A stretch of DNA of 64,000 bases from Monodelphis domestica (taxonomy: Eukaryota > Chordata > Mammalia > Didelphimorphia > Didelphidae). The translations under genes and the position numbers were made by a program. Below the pieces are notes generated by a model. It worked only from the letters and a program-made list of their open reading frames with translations, did not search any database and was not told the origin of the DNA. The stretch lies in contig NC_077229.1 of NCBI RefSeq assembly GCF_027887165.1, positions 373,193,573 through 373,257,572 on the forward strand, written 5' to 3'. Positions 1 to 10,289 of this stretch are shown here, one piece after another. The stretch's first letter is position 1; each line of letters opens with the position of its first letter.

Positions 1-518
1 AAACTGATAAGCTTGACATAAATTTCCACATAATTCTAAAATGAATCATTAGGCAGATTTGTAACAGGAAAAGGAGATGATTACTAGGAGTCATTGTGAG
101 TTAACTAAACAAATCATGAAAAAGCCCCCCCCCCCATAGGTTTCCTAAAAAAGTAAATCATAAGAATGTCATCAATATAGTGTATCTTGATTCCAGAAAA
201 ACCTTTGACCGTCTCTTCTGAAATCTTTTGGGGGTTACATGTTGTCTTGGGAATCCACAAGGTCCTCCACTTTATTTAAGTTTTGATTTTTTTTCATCTT
301 GAAATATTTGTTCATAGATATTTGGATTCCTTTAGCTGATCTAGAGACCATATTTCCTTCTGTTCTTAATACAATAAAACCATATGTTGGTTTATCTGCT
401 TACACTCAGGATGAGTAATTGAATTTTCTTCTTTCTGAGTCTTTTTCCCTCATATTCCATCAGACTACTCTAATAGCTTTTCTGGGGATTGGACCTCCAG
501 GGCTGTGGAATTCATGTG
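1..518. other. No gene or clear repeat
   Basis: AT-rich sequence with a C11 run near 125. I see no open frame of note, no splice-flanked exon and no repeat I can name. Confidence 0.5.
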
Positions 519-654
519 CCATTGTTTCTAATTCTTTTTTTTTAAACCCTTACCTTCCATAGCAGAAGAGTGGTAAGGGCTAGGCAATGGGGGTCAAGTG
601 TTTGCCCAGGGTCACACAGCTAGGAAGTGGCTGAGGTCCATTGTTTCTAATTCT
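519..654 (-). mobile_element. Family A SINE, short form with perfect TSD
   Basis: The element (about 536-637) has the TTTAAACCCTTACC tail and the CAGGGTCACACAGCTAGGAAG body of the tRNA-derived SINE, on the minus strand. It is flanked by a perfect 17-bp duplication, CCATTGTTTCTAATTCT, at 519-535 and 638-654. The stem-loop present in other copies is cleanly missing between CTTCCAT and GCAGAAGAG, and the 5' half is absent, so this is a 5'-truncated insertion. Confidence 0.9.
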
Positions 655-1229
655 GCTGATTTTTATCATACCAAAAAAAAAAGAAATTTAAATTTAAAAA
701 GTATAAATGAGAAGATTTTTTAGTAGTATAATTTAGGGTATTTTAAAGAAAAGAAGTAAAATACTAATTGTATCATAAAAAGCCCACAGGGCTTAGAGTC
801 AAGTGACCTAGGAACAAATCCTGGCTCTAACATTTAATAGCTTTGAGATCCATTGGAATAAGGAATAGCCTTATCTTTTCTTTGATCCCTAATACAGTTT
901 TTTCACCCTAATATACTTTATGTGTGCATATATGTATTTGTGTGTGTATATATATGCATCTATACACATATATAAATATATATATATATATTTGTTGTCC
1001 CTACTGTTTCTGTCTAGCTTCTGGTTATCGTGAGTGATAGCACTCCTTATATTATTCTCAAAGGGTTACACCACATTTTTTAATTCTTCCCCATCCACCT
1101 TTCCTTGTTCTCATCTTTCATATTTGTCTTAAAAATATAAGATGTAAGATTTATTTATTTGTGTATTCTCATCATGTTCTTTAAACAATTCTCCTTTTTC
1201 CTACTTACTCTAATTGCTTTTTTGTCTTA
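655..1229. other. Non-genic; MIR-like scrap and TA/TG-rich tract
   Basis: A short stretch at about 785-850 resembles a SINE/MIR 5' half (ACAAATCCTGGCTCT). Bases 920-991 are a degenerate TG/TA microsatellite. No coding signal was seen. Confidence 0.4.
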
Positions 1230-1989
1230 AGAATTTCAGTCTTATTACTGCATTGCTATTGGAGATGTGAATTAATCTGGCCACTGTGGAAGGCAATATG
1301 GAATTATGCGCAAAGGGCTTTAAAAGAATGCATACCCTTTGATCCAGCAGTACAATTTCTAGGTTTTTACCCTAAAGAGACAATAAGGAAAAAGACTTGT
1401 ACAAGAATATTCATAGCTGCACTCTTGGTGGTGGTCAAAAACTGGAAAACGAGGGGATGCCCTTCAATTGGGGAATGGCTGAACAAATTGTGGTATCCAA
1501 TGGTGATGGGATACTATTGTGTTGTCAGGAATGATGAACTGGAGGAATTCTGTGTGAACTAGGAGAACCTCAGTGAACTAATGCAGAGTGAAATGAGCAT
1601 AACCATGATTGAAACTGTACACAGAAAATAAAACATTGTGGAACAATTCAATGTAATGGACTTTGCTACTAGTAGAAATGCAACAAGCCAGGACACTCCT
1701 GAAGGACTTATGTGAAAGAATGCCAACCACACTGAGAGAAAGAACTATGGGAGTAGAAATGCAAAAGCAAAACATATGACATCACTTATCACATGTATAA
1801 ATGGGTATGTGATTTGGGGTTTAGGCTTTAAAAGATCGCTCTATAGCAAAAAGGAATAATATGGAAGGAAATAGGTATCTAGTGATCACATTTGTACAAC
1901 CCAGTGGAATTGCTTATCAGCTCTGGGAGGGGGGAGGGAAGAGAGGAAGTAAAGAAAATGAATCATGTAAACATGGAAAAATATTTAAA
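1230..1989 (+). mobile_element. L1 3' end (marsupial type)
   Basis: The fragment carries the recurring order seen in other copies here: CATACCCTTTGATCCAGCAG, TTCATAGCTGCACTC, CAATTGGGGAATGGCTGAAC, then the GGAGAACC / TAATGGACTT / GGGAGTAGAAA blocks and an A-rich end. It is non-coding 3' terminal LINE sequence, truncated at its 5' side. A family A SINE sits in its poly-A tail at 1990. Confidence 0.8.
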
Positions 1990-2195
1990 AAAAATTTTTT
2001 TAAACCCTTACCTTCTTGGAGTCAATACTGTGTATTGGCTCCAAGGCAGAAGAGAGGTAAGGGCTAGGCAATGGGGGTCAAGTGACTTGCCCAGGGTCAC
2101 ACAGCGGGGAAGTGTCTGAGGCCAGATTTGAACCTAGGACCTCCCATCTCTAGGCCTGGCTCTCAATCCACTGAGCTACCCAGCTGCCCCCTAAC
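1990..2195 (-). mobile_element. Family A SINE, near full length
   Basis: Nearly complete minus-strand copy with an intact 31-nt stem-loop at 2015-2045 (arms CTTGGAGTCAATAC and GTATTGGCTCCAAG). It sits in the A-rich tail of the preceding L1, a favoured target for L1-driven insertion. Confidence 0.9.
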
Positions 2196-2334
2196 AGAGC
2201 TCCTTTTGATTAGAATCATGCTCAGTTTAGCAATTTTCTCTGTTGTTTCCTCTAATTTTTAAAGATTCAGAGGTGATCTTCAACTATATTAAAAGTTGCA
2301 TGGTATCCACACAAAAGAAAATAACTGGTGTTTA

Positions 2335-2480
2335 TTTCTGGGAACACATTTTAAGACAGATATCAGCAAGCTAATGTATGTCCAGAGAAGAGAAACCAAG
2401 ATGATGAGGGAATGGAGTCTATGCCATAAAATATCTGCTGAAGAAAAGCAGTTGGGCAGGAAATTATGGGAAGAATTACT
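2335..2480 (+). mobile_element. CR1/L3-like LINE fragment
   Basis: The order 'cattttaagacagatat', 'tgtccagagaagag', 'gaatggagtctatgccat' matches the conserved 3' part of CR1/L3 LINEs (consensus recalled: a GTCCAGAGGAG block followed by GAG(T/A)CCATGCCAT). It is degenerate and has no usable frame. Confidence 0.6.
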
Positions 2481-2507
2481 GTGGTGTCTTCCTTAAAAGG
2501 GTGGGGG

Positions 2508-2938
2508 TGAGAGCAGCAGAACCAGGAGAAATTTATACACAGAGACTGATACACTGTGGTACAATGGAATGTAATGGACTTCTCTAGTAGCAGCAATGCA
2601 GTGATCCAGGACAATTCTGAGGAACTAAGGAGAAAGAACGCTACCCACATGCAGAGGAAACACTGTGGGGGTAGAAACACAGAAGAAAAACAACTGCTTG
2701 AGTACATGGGTCGAAGGGATATGATTGGGGATGTAGACTCTAAATGAACATCCTAATGCAAACATCAACAGCATGGAAATAGGTTCTGATCAAGGACAGA
2801 AGTAATTCACAATGAAATTGCACATAGGCTATGAGAAGGGTGGGTGGAGGGGAGGGAGGGAGATAATGTAATTATTGTAACCAAGAGATAATGTTCTAAA
2901 TTGACTAAATAAATTAATTCAAATTTTTAAAAAATATT
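2508..2938 (+). mobile_element. L1 3' end
   Basis: Contains AGCAGAACCAGGAGAA, ACACTGTGGTACAATGGAAT, AATGGACTTCTCTAGTAGCA and GTAGAAACACAGAAGAAAAA, followed by a G-rich spacer and an A-rich end. It is the same marsupial L1 terminal sequence that lies in reverse orientation at 34.2, 35.9 and 59.7 kb. The open frames here arise from this repeat and are not genes. Confidence 0.85.
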
Positions 2939-3249
2939 AGAAAAAATAAAATAAAATGGTGGGGGATCTGAGAGGAGCTCCTAGATAGCCACAAGAGGAG
3001 GAGCACTAAAAAGAATTTCCAAAGGGGCAAATTTCCTAATAATTAGAATTATCCAAAAGTGAAATGAGCTTCCTCAAATGTACTCTATAGTTAATATTTC
3101 TTTCCTCAGTTTTTCTAATACTGTGCTCCCCTCGTTTTCCTCTTCCCTGTCTGACCATTCCTTCTTAGTCTCCTTTGCAAAGTGATCAGCCATGCTCTTA
3201 TCCTCTAACTGAAGTTGATCTTAAAGGCTCATTATTGGACCTTCTCCTC
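2939..3249. other. No gene seen
   Basis: Unique AT-rich sequence between an L1 end and a SINE. Confidence 0.4.
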
Positions 3250-3457
3250 TTCTTTTTTTCTTTGAACTTTACCTTCTGTCTTGGAATCAATACTGTGTAT
3301 TAGATCCAAGGTAGAAGAGAGGGATGGGCTAAGCAATGAGGGCTAAGGGTCTTGTCCAGAGTCCAACAGCTAGGAAGTATCTGAAGCCAAATTTGAACCT
3401 AGTACTTCCCATCTCTAGGTCAGGTTTTCAATCCACTGAGCCACCTAGCTGCCCTCT
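3250..3457 (-). mobile_element. Family A SINE, diverged
   Basis: Full-length minus-strand copy: CTTGGAATCAATACTGTG stem-loop, then CAACAGCTAGGAAG, AATTTGAACC and GAGCCACCTAGCTGCCC. It is more diverged than the 1990 copy, so probably an older insertion. Confidence 0.85.
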
Positions 3458-3924
3458 CCTTTTCTCTTTATGTAATTGGTGATATCATCTTTATACCACC
3501 TATACATCTCTTCCCAGGCCCATATATCCTAGATCAGTATTGAATCCTAATCTCTCACTTTAGCTCCAGTGGTACATCATCAACTAACTACCTGTTGCAT
3601 ATCTTTGCCTGTATCTCTGTAAGAAAATTAAACCTGGTATAGTCAAAATCTGGTCTCATAACCTTTCTACCAAAAACTTTCTTATTTCTATTGAGGTCTC
3701 TCTAGACATTTAAGCTTACAAATGCAGATTAGATTTGTTGGTTGGTCCCCTAAGGCAGAAATGGGAGAATTTTCACTTTTCTTTTCCCTCACTTCCTTAA
3801 AAGTAAGATGTGAATTCCCTTAAAGAATTAAAGTTATCAGTCGTAAACAAAACACATTAAAGAACCAACAGTTGTGACTACTGAGTCAATCTGGGGTCCT
3901 TGAAAGACTGTAAAGAGGTGGGGC
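3458..3924. other. No gene seen
   Basis: Some L2-like pyrimidine-rich phrases occur (for example near 3540-3700), but none is good enough to call. Confidence 0.3.
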
Positions 3925-4092
3925 AGGCTTAGTGGATTGAGATCCAGACTTAGAGACAGGAGGTCCTGGTTTCAGATTTTGCCTCAGACACTTCCTAGTT
4001 GTGTGACCCTGGGTGGGTCACTGAACCCCCATTCCTAGCCCATATCACTCTGCTGACTTGGAACCAATACACAGACTTGACTGAGAGATGGA
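3925..4092 (+). mobile_element. Family A SINE with tail replaced by GGAA repeat
   Basis: Plus-strand copy from GGTGGGGCAGGCTTAGTGG through CACTTCCTAGTTGTGTGACC to the stem-loop's first arm (CTTGGAACCAATACACAGAC). The normal AAGGGTTT tail is missing. The sequence instead runs into the purine microsatellite. Confidence 0.8.
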
Positions 4093-4097
4093 ACGAG

Positions 4098-4292
4098 AGG
4101 GAGGGAGGAAAAGAAAGGAGGGAGGAAGGGAAAAAGGGAGAAGGGAAGGAAGAAGGGAAAGAGGAAGAAGGGAGTGAGGGAGGAAGGATGGAGGAAGGAA
4201 GGAAGGAAGGAAGGAAGGAAGGAAGGAAGGAAGGAAGGAAGGAAGGAAGGAAGGAAGGAAGGAAGGAAGGAAGGAAGGAAGGAAGGAAGGAA
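4098..4292. repeat. (GGAA)n microsatellite with impure leader
   Basis: An all-purine tract: interrupted GGGA/GGAA units to about 4191, then about 25 perfect GGAA units to 4292. The Lys/Glu/Arg-rich open frame across it is a product of the repeat. Long GGAA arrays can bind ETS-family factors; no activity is implied here. Confidence 0.95.
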
Positions 4293-4400
4293 AAGACTCA
4301 GGTACTTACTAATTGTGTGATCCTGCTTGCCTCAGTCTCCTCATTTATAGGTCTCCTCATTTATAAAATGAGCTAGAGAAAGAAATGGCAAAACACTGGT
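4293..4400 (+). mobile_element. MIR/family B-like 3' fragment
   Basis: TTGCCTCAGTCTCCTCATTTATA followed by AAAATGAGCTAGAGAAAGAAATGGC is typical of the distal half of CORE-SINEs. A 17-bp phrase, TCTCCTCATTTATA(A/G), is duplicated in tandem. Confidence 0.55.
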
Positions 4401-4689
4401 ATCTTATCCTTACATATCCAGTATCTCCCTTACCTTTCTATATCCATTGAGTTGCCAATGTTGACTTCCATAATATATCTTATATCTGTCTCCTTTTCTC
4501 CACTCATGTGACTACAATTCTAGATCAGGTAGGCCTTTAATTACCTTTGGTAAAGATTACTGGATTATTTTGGACCTTTCAATATTTTTTTTTCAGAGTT
4601 TTCAAAATAATATTCCTAAATTAATAAGCCTGTCCATACATCCTCCTTGAACTCAATTTTGAAGTGACTCCTTATAACCTCTAGGATCA

Positions 4690-4741
4690 GCTCTTAGTAC
4701 TGTACCTGGTACATAATAGTCACTTAATAAATATTTATTGA
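4690..4741 (+). mobile_element. L2 3' terminus
   Basis: The end signature TGTACCTGGTACATAATAGTCACTTAATAAATATTTATTG is clear. A family A SINE follows immediately. Confidence 0.7.
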
Positions 4742-4930
4742 GGGGGCATTTAGGTGACCCAGAGTATTGAGAGCCAGACCTAGAGACAGAAGGCCTGGTT
4801 TCAAATCAGATCTCAGATACTTCCTGGGCAAGTAACTTGACCCCCATTGCCTAGCCCTTACCACTCTTCTGCCTTGGAACAAATACACAGTATTGATTCT
4901 AAGATGGAGGCTAAGGGTTTTAAAAATAAA
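4742..4930 (+). mobile_element. Family A SINE
   Basis: Plus-strand copy: GGGGGCATTTAGGTGACCC, GAGAGCCAGACCTAGAGACA, CTTGACCCCCATTGCC, CTTCTGCCTTGGAACAAATA, and the AAGGGTTTT tail. It inserted in the A-rich end of an L2. Confidence 0.85.
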
Positions 4931-4959
4931 TAACTAAATGCTTATTGACTAGATGAATA

Positions 4960-5262
4960 GTTAATAATTCAACTTGGCACAAAATCTGGCTCTGATTTAC
5001 TTCTTCAGATTATTTCACATCACTCTCTTTCATCTACTCTATCTGGCCTTTTTACTGTACTTGGAACTTGGCATTCTATCTCAGGCCTCAATGCCTTACA
5101 GAGGTCACCTCCTTACCTGGAATGCATTCATTCTCTTTTTCCTTTGCCTCTTAGAATCCTCACTTCCTCCATTAAAAGTTCAACTCATATGCTAACTCCT
5201 ATGGAAAGACATTTCTGATTCCCCTAGTTGATAGGACTCTATTCCTCCTTATATTATCATGC
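4960..5262 (+). mobile_element. L2 fragment
   Basis: Phrases such as CCTTACCTGGAATGCATTC and TTAAAAGTTCAACTCATATGC, followed by an 'aaagacatttctgattcccc' stretch, are the standard L2 3' region. The 73-residue open frame here is chance. Confidence 0.7.
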
Positions 5263-5284
5263 ATATGTTGGTCTTCCTACCTTC

Positions 5285-5690
5285 CAAAGAGACCAGTGAC
5301 CTCACAGGGTGATGATGTCTTGATTTGCTGGTGAATTGGAGCCTCTCTCTTCCAGAGTCCTTGAAATCCAGTGCCAAGATAAAAACCAAGAAGCCTAATG
5401 AGGGTCCAGGGTGTGGGGAAAGACTTTGGCATCTTCACGTCTGCCCAAGTTCTAAGTGCTCCATAGCTCTTGTTTCAGTCACTTCCAAGGCAATTTGAAC
5501 AAATTATTCTCATCTGCCTGGGGAAATCTTCACATACTTGGGGTAGACATCCTCCCTAAGTCAGAAACAAGTTTGCCAGCTGTTGGTTACCTTTAGACTG
5601 ATTTAGACCATCTGCTGAGATGGTTTTGCTAGAGTGGCCACTGTGCAGGCTACAGCTTCTTGGAGCTCAGGTGAGGGTAGGGTGACAGGT
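5285..5690 (+). mobile_element. Unclassified repeat, related to 39.3-39.7 kb
   Basis: Shares with 39340-39720 the ordered block 'ttctcatctgcc', 'cttcacatacttggggtagaca'. I recognise it only as an interspersed repeat of unknown class. Confidence 0.5.
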
Positions 5691-6039
5691 ATATACTAAA
5701 GGTCGGTGAGCAGCCTTGGAAAGAGCATGGCTCCTCTCACTAAAGGTGCCAATCCTCTCAGTATATCCCATACACTTCATCTGGTATATTCTTATCTATT
5801 AACAAGCAATGTTATTCCAATGGAATATTCCAAAGGAATGTAAATTCCTTATGGACTAAGTTGGGTTTCTGTGGGGTTTTTTGTTTATTTTTGCCTTGCA
5901 TATAATGGGGATTTAATTAATGCTTATGAGATTAGATTGGATTCAAGACTGGGAGAGCACTTGGTGGAAATGTTGTAAAGAGGATCCCTAGTAAAGAAGA
6001 TCGGAGTAGATGACCTCTGTGGACCCAAGGAAAAGTCAC
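5691..6039. other. No gene; L2-like end near 5860-5930
   Basis: The segment GGAATGTAAATTCCTTATGG to TTAATTAATGCTTATGAG is a degenerate L2 terminus. Nothing else was seen. Confidence 0.4.
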
Positions 6040-6240
6040 TGTTGGAAGAGTGGAAAGAGCAATGGATTTGGAGTCAGAAGACCTTGGCTCAAATCTCATC
6101 TTTTTTCACTTAATGCCTGTGTGACAGCTTCATTTATTAAATGAGTGAATTGAACTAGGCGGTCTGCTGAGGTAGACTGGAGACCTAGATTGATGATCCT
6201 GTGACTTCCCAGCTCTGAGATTCTATCATTTGAACATGGC
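6040..6240 (+). mobile_element. MIR-like SINE
   Basis: GAGTGGAAAGAGCAATGGAT, GGAGTCAGAAGACCTTGG, then AATGAGTGAATTGAACTAGG and TCTGAGATTCTA follow MIR order on the plus strand. Confidence 0.6.
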
Positions 6241-6374
6241 ACTGAAGGTTCTTGCTCTAAATATGAATGAGAATGAAATATATTAATGCGGAAAAACAAC
6301 TATATTCAAATTTTAAAAATAAGAACATCATTTGCATAGGGCATCAATTTTTAAAAATCACGTGACAGAAACTC

Positions 6375-6469
6375 AATTGAAATTTGTTGTTTGTTAGTGT
6401 TTATTCAATTTCAGGCCAGTCAAACTCTTTGTGATTCCATTTGGGGGTTTCTTGTTTAAGATACTGGAG
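6375..6469 (-). mobile_element. Family B SINE, left part of a split copy
   Basis: TTGTTGTTTGTTAGTGTTTA through TTTGGGGGTTTCTTG to AAGATACTGGAG is the start of a minus-strand MAR1-like SINE. The copy stops at 6469 and resumes at 7401 after repeating AAGATACTGGAGT, so an approximately 930-bp insertion splits it. Confidence 0.85.
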
Positions 6470-7204
6470 TGTCCTGAAATTTAGATTACTCCACCCTACT
6501 TAGATCTTACTTTATGGAGAAGATGAAATTGTAATCTCCTGACTGAACAATGAAGATACTTAGTTCTTACTTTATAGTGAAGTTAGAACTTTAAGCTAAA
6601 TCTATTTTTAGATCTTAATACAAAAAAGTTGTTAATTAACTATAAATTATAAATGTAAAAGGGTAAATTAATCACAAAAGGTCAAGTAACTAACAAAAGG
6701 TGAACTTAACAAAGAAGTGTTAAGTAACTCAAAAGATATAATCTAATCAAAGATGAGAACTAAATAAAGGGCATTTAGAGGAGGGGACACAAGGGTAAAA
6801 GGTCTATATATTTGGCTCACTTTTTCTCTCCCCAACCTTTTGGTGGTGATTTGGCTGATGGCAGTGTGCTGAGCCTTTCCCCATCTTAATGTGGCTACAA
6901 GCTATTGTCCAGTTCAGTGGTGAGTTTCTGGCTGAGCTTTTTCTCCTTTGCTTTCCAAACTTATCCTCTTAGAAGCCTCTAATCTCCTTCAGAGACCTAG
7001 TGGCAGAAATCTTGAACTCCCCCTGGCACAGGCCAGGTGGGAGAAAACCTATGCCCTCTTCCTTCTTTCTCCTTAAATCCTTCCCTCTATATTAATTAAA
7101 ATTACCATAAATTTCCAGACTGACTTGGGTATTTTATTTGGAATTTTTTCTTTGGCAATCAATTAATTTAGATTTTAAGTCACAACCCTAAATTTATCTT
7201 TACA
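6470..7204 (+). mobile_element. Solo LTR-like element (endogenous retrovirus)
   Basis: Begins TGTCCTGAAATTTAG and ends ATCTTTACA, the TG...CA form of a retroviral LTR. It contains a CTATATATTTGG TATA-like box near 6805 and ATTAATTAAAATTACC near 7090 as a possible poly-A signal. No internal viral genes are present. No clean short LTR target duplication is visible, and it lies inside a longer duplication shared with the following SINE. Confidence 0.6.
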
Positions 7205-7400
7205 GTCATAGGTCAGTTACATAGCATAGTAGATATAGCACCTGGCCTCAGACAGGAGGCTCTGCTTTCAACTCTGACCTCAGATACTTCCCAGATGTGT
7301 GACCCGAGGCAAGTCACTTAACTTCACTTGCTCTTGATGCTCTTCTGTCTTGGAATTGATACTAAGGCAGAAGATAAAGGTTGCTTTTTCTTTTTTTTTA
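7205..7400 (+). mobile_element. Family A-like SINE next to the LTR
   Basis: Plus-strand copy: CATAGTAGATATAGCACCTGG, CAGATGTGTGACC, GGCAAGTCACTTAAC, CTTCTGTCTTGGAATTGATA. It ends in a mixed T/A tail directly before the second AAGATACTGGAGT. Confidence 0.8.
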
Positions 7401-7597
7401 AAGATACTGGAGTAGTCTATCATTTCCTTCTCCAATTCATTTTACAGAAGAGGAAATTAAGGCAAATGCAATTAAGTGATTTGGCTAGAGTCTCACAACT
7501 AATATGTACCTGAGCTTGAATTTGAAGTCAAGAAGATGATACTCCCTGATTCCAGGTCTGGCACTCTGTCCACTACTCCACCTAGCTGCCCATGATG
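7401..7597 (-). mobile_element. Family B SINE, right part of the split copy
   Basis: Resumes at AAGATACTGGAGT and runs through TCATTTCCTTCTCC, TTTTACAGAAGAGGAAATTA and TCTGTCCACTACTCCACCTAGCTGCC to the 5' end of the element (minus strand). Confidence 0.85.
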
Positions 7598-7844
7598 ACA
7601 TGGTGAGTATTATTCTGAATTGTTGCAGAGTGCAGAGGTCCTGGGTTTGCCTGAAATTAGGTATTTGTTCATATTTCTTGGATGAATTAGGCTGTATCCT
7701 AGTCTACATGGGATAGGAAAAAAAAAAAAGCAAAAATCGGGACAGTTCTCCAAGTAACAACTCTCTTTTCATGATCTGCTTATAATTTTGCATTTTCCTC
7801 ATTATCTACAAATTTTAATTTAAAGAGTCCTTTCCCCATCCCCA

Positions 7845-8072
7845 TTTTCTCTTTTTCTTTTTAAATTAATTTATTAGAATAGTTTACCATGGTTACATGA
7901 TTTAGGATTTTTCCCACCCCTCTTCCCTCCCCTCTCCCAAAGCTGACAAGCAATTCCACTGGGTTATACGTGTATCATTGTTCAAAACCTACTTCCATAT
8001 TATTCAAATTTGCAATAGAGTGATCTTTTAGCACCAAAACCTCAATCATACCCATCTCCATTTTCTAAACCC
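7845..8072 (-). mobile_element. L1 3' end
   Basis: Reverse-complement L1 terminus: TTATTAGAATAGTTTACCATGGTTACATGA, CCCAAAGCTGACAAGCAATTCC, ATTATTCAAATTTGCAATAG. It is the same sequence type as at 18.9 and 59.8 kb. Confidence 0.8.
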
Positions 8073-8077
8073 ATTTC

Positions 8078-8188
8078 AATATTATAGAATATAGAATTAT
8101 GGATTTAGAACAGGAATCATCAGAAATCATCTAGTACAATTGTCTCATTTTTTAGATGGGGAAACCAGGATCCAGAGGCATCAAGGCA
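8078..8188 (-). mobile_element. MIR-like fragment
   Basis: AGAAATCATCTAGTACAATTG and TTTAGATGGGGAAACCAGG follow MIR order on the minus strand. Confidence 0.6.
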
Positions 8189-8189
8189 C

Positions 8190-8405
8190 TCTAGATTGTG
8201 GAATGGCTAAACAAATAGCAGTGCATGAATATGACAAATTAGGACTATTCTGTAAGATCGAATGGAGAAGATATATAAGAGCAGCTTGGGAAAACCTATA
8301 GGAAGTGATGAACAGTAAGAATAGAACTAGAAAAACAATATATAAAATGATGATAACAATGTAAATAAGTGCAATGGCAACAAAGACAAAACAAATTTAA
8401 TGCTA
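8190..8405 (+). mobile_element. L1 3' fragment
   Basis: The stretch 'gattgtggaatggctaaac' to 'aagtgatgaacagtaagaat' matches the L1 terminal region, shortened and diverged. Confidence 0.6.
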
Positions 8406-8429
8406 CAGAATTTTAATTATCACAATGGT

Positions 8430-8695
8430 TATTATAACTACTTTATATAGTACTTATTATTTACCAGACACTATGATAAGTACAAATATTCTTTCATTTG
8501 ATCCTTGCAACATCCCTGAAAGACAGGTATTGTTATTATCACCACTTTTCAAATGGGAAAACTGAGGCAAGTGGCAGTTAAGCATCTTTCCCAGAGACAC
8601 ATAGCTAGTAAGTACCTGAAGTCAAATTTGAACTCAAGTCTTCCTGACTCTAAGCTCAACACTCTATCCATTTCACCAACTGGCTAGCTAAAAGA
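8430..8695 (-). mobile_element. MIR/CORE-SINE copy
   Basis: TTTATATAGTACTTATTATTTACCAG, GGGAAAACTGAGGCAAGTGG, CATAGCTAGTAAGTACCTGAAG and CTCTATCCATTTCACC give a long minus-strand CORE-SINE. Confidence 0.7.
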
Positions 8696-8699
8696 AGAA

Positions 8700-9340
8700 A
8701 TATGAGAAGACATTTTTTCCTATGTTACTTGGATTTGTGGTATTGTCAGCTCTGAGCAGCTGAAGAAAATGATTTATTTTTATTTTTATTTTGTCTTAGG
8801 GAGATATAGATAGGTAAGGCTGACTTGATCTGTGGGATCTTGGGATACTCTGAGTGGGTCATATGGGTTTCTGACTTAGTACAAAAGAGCCTAGAGCCTT
8901 GGAATGATGCAGGGAATTTCTGGGGGAGTCCCTTGATTTGACTCTCCCAATCCTATGGAGAAGAAGCTTTCACTTATTTCCTCTTCCTTTCTTTTTTCTT
9001 CTGAAAGTATAACTTGAAGCTTGCTCTTTCTGGGATTGAGGGTGAGCAGATATGACTGAACAGTATTTCAGAAGTGGACTTTCAGTTTGGGGGACAACTT
9101 TGTGAGTTCAAGAGGTCCAGATTTCCTGGGTCCATCAGTCAGTGTTGGCTCAGGTAAAGAAAAACAAAGAAAAGAGGCAGCCAGAAAGAACCTTGAGGTC
9201 CTGACTCATTCTCATTTGGCAGAACACCCACTCTAGTGACACATGAAAACAGTAGGCACTTCTGCTGGGAAGGGGGAGGGTGTGGTAGCAGAGAAAGTGT
9301 GTTCCAAGCCAAATTAGGGGTAGGGGTTAGCAGGGGTGAA
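8700..9340. other. No gene seen
   Basis: Unique sequence of moderate GC content, with no splice-bounded open frame and no repeat I recognise. Confidence 0.4.
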
Positions 9341-9344
9341 GTAG

Positions 9345-9505
9345 TGGAGGAGAGAGAGATACAGTGATAGAGAAGGGGAGGGGGAGAGGAGTAGAATAAG
9401 GAAGAGGAAGAGAAGAAAGAAGAGGATTAGGAGAAGGAGAAGGAGAGGGAAGAGAAAGAGGAGAGGGAGAAGGTGGAAGGAGGAGGAAGAGGAAAGAGAA
9501 ACAGA
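9345..9505. repeat. Purine-rich (GGAGAA)n-like tract
   Basis: About 160 bp almost free of C and T on the plus strand, built from GGAGAA, GAAGAG and GGAGGA units. The Leu/Ser-rich minus-strand frame is low-complexity shadow. Confidence 0.9.
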
Positions 9506-9729
9506 AGTTTCTCCTTTAAAGTTCACACAGATTCAACCTCCTCTCAATCCCCACTGCATCCCCATCATCAGGGACTTGGGGGAAAACCAAGGGACCACCC
9601 AGGGTTTGCTGTATCAAAGCTCCAAGTCCTTCTGAGCTGAGTTGGAATACACACACATCCCACTGGAATGGGCCCAGGATCCTGAAGAAGGAAAGAGTTC
9701 CTGTTTGCTCCTCTACAATTGCTTATGGA
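9506..9729. other. No gene seen
   Basis: Short unique interval between a purine tract and repeat fragments. Confidence 0.4.
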
Positions 9730-9945
9730 GATTAGTAATAATAATTATAAGATTTGCAAACCACTTGGAATACATTATTTCATTTGATTCACTATGATTA
9801 CTTTTGATCAACTCTACAATATTAGTTCAAAAATGAGGAGCAGCTATAATAACAGAGTATCAGACCTGGAGCCCCAATTGCCTAGCCTTTGCCACTCTCT
9901 TATCTTAGAACTGACACTAAAACAGAAGATAATGGTTTTTTAAAA
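9730..9945 (+). mobile_element. MIR-like and family A SINE fragments
   Basis: Bases 9730-9840 resemble a MIR distal part (AATAATAATTATAAGATTTGC). Bases 9860-9945 are the 3' third of a plus-strand family A SINE (CCCAATTGCCTAGCC, CTTATCTTAGAACTGACAC). Confidence 0.55.
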
Positions 9946-10289
9946 AGAGTAAGATGTGTGTAGCCTGTGTAAGTGCCATATTTGTCTATGAGTTTGTCTA
10001 AATGTGGCTCACAGAGAGATATGGATAGATATCTGTAGACTCTTCTCCAAGGTAGATTTTGATTCCTGCCAAGAGGGAAGCAGGAGACTGGGGTCAAGGA
10101 GAATATCACAAGATTCTCTTCAGAAGGAGTACGAGGCTAGAATTAGATCTTTTTGCCTCCCTAAATATTGTTAGTCTAGGGGAAATACTCTTTAGGTTTA
10201 AGCCACTTCCCCTAGTTGCTATCACTTATTAAGGAAGGAGTGCTAGAAGCTACATTCAAATGTTTGACTCTCTTCCCCCCCCAAATACT
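9946..10289. other. No gene seen
   Basis: Unique AT-rich interval. Confidence 0.35.

Noticed and set aside
3999..4376. Lys/Glu/Arg-rich 125-codon frame
   Set aside because: Translation of the GGAA microsatellite fused to SINE sequence.
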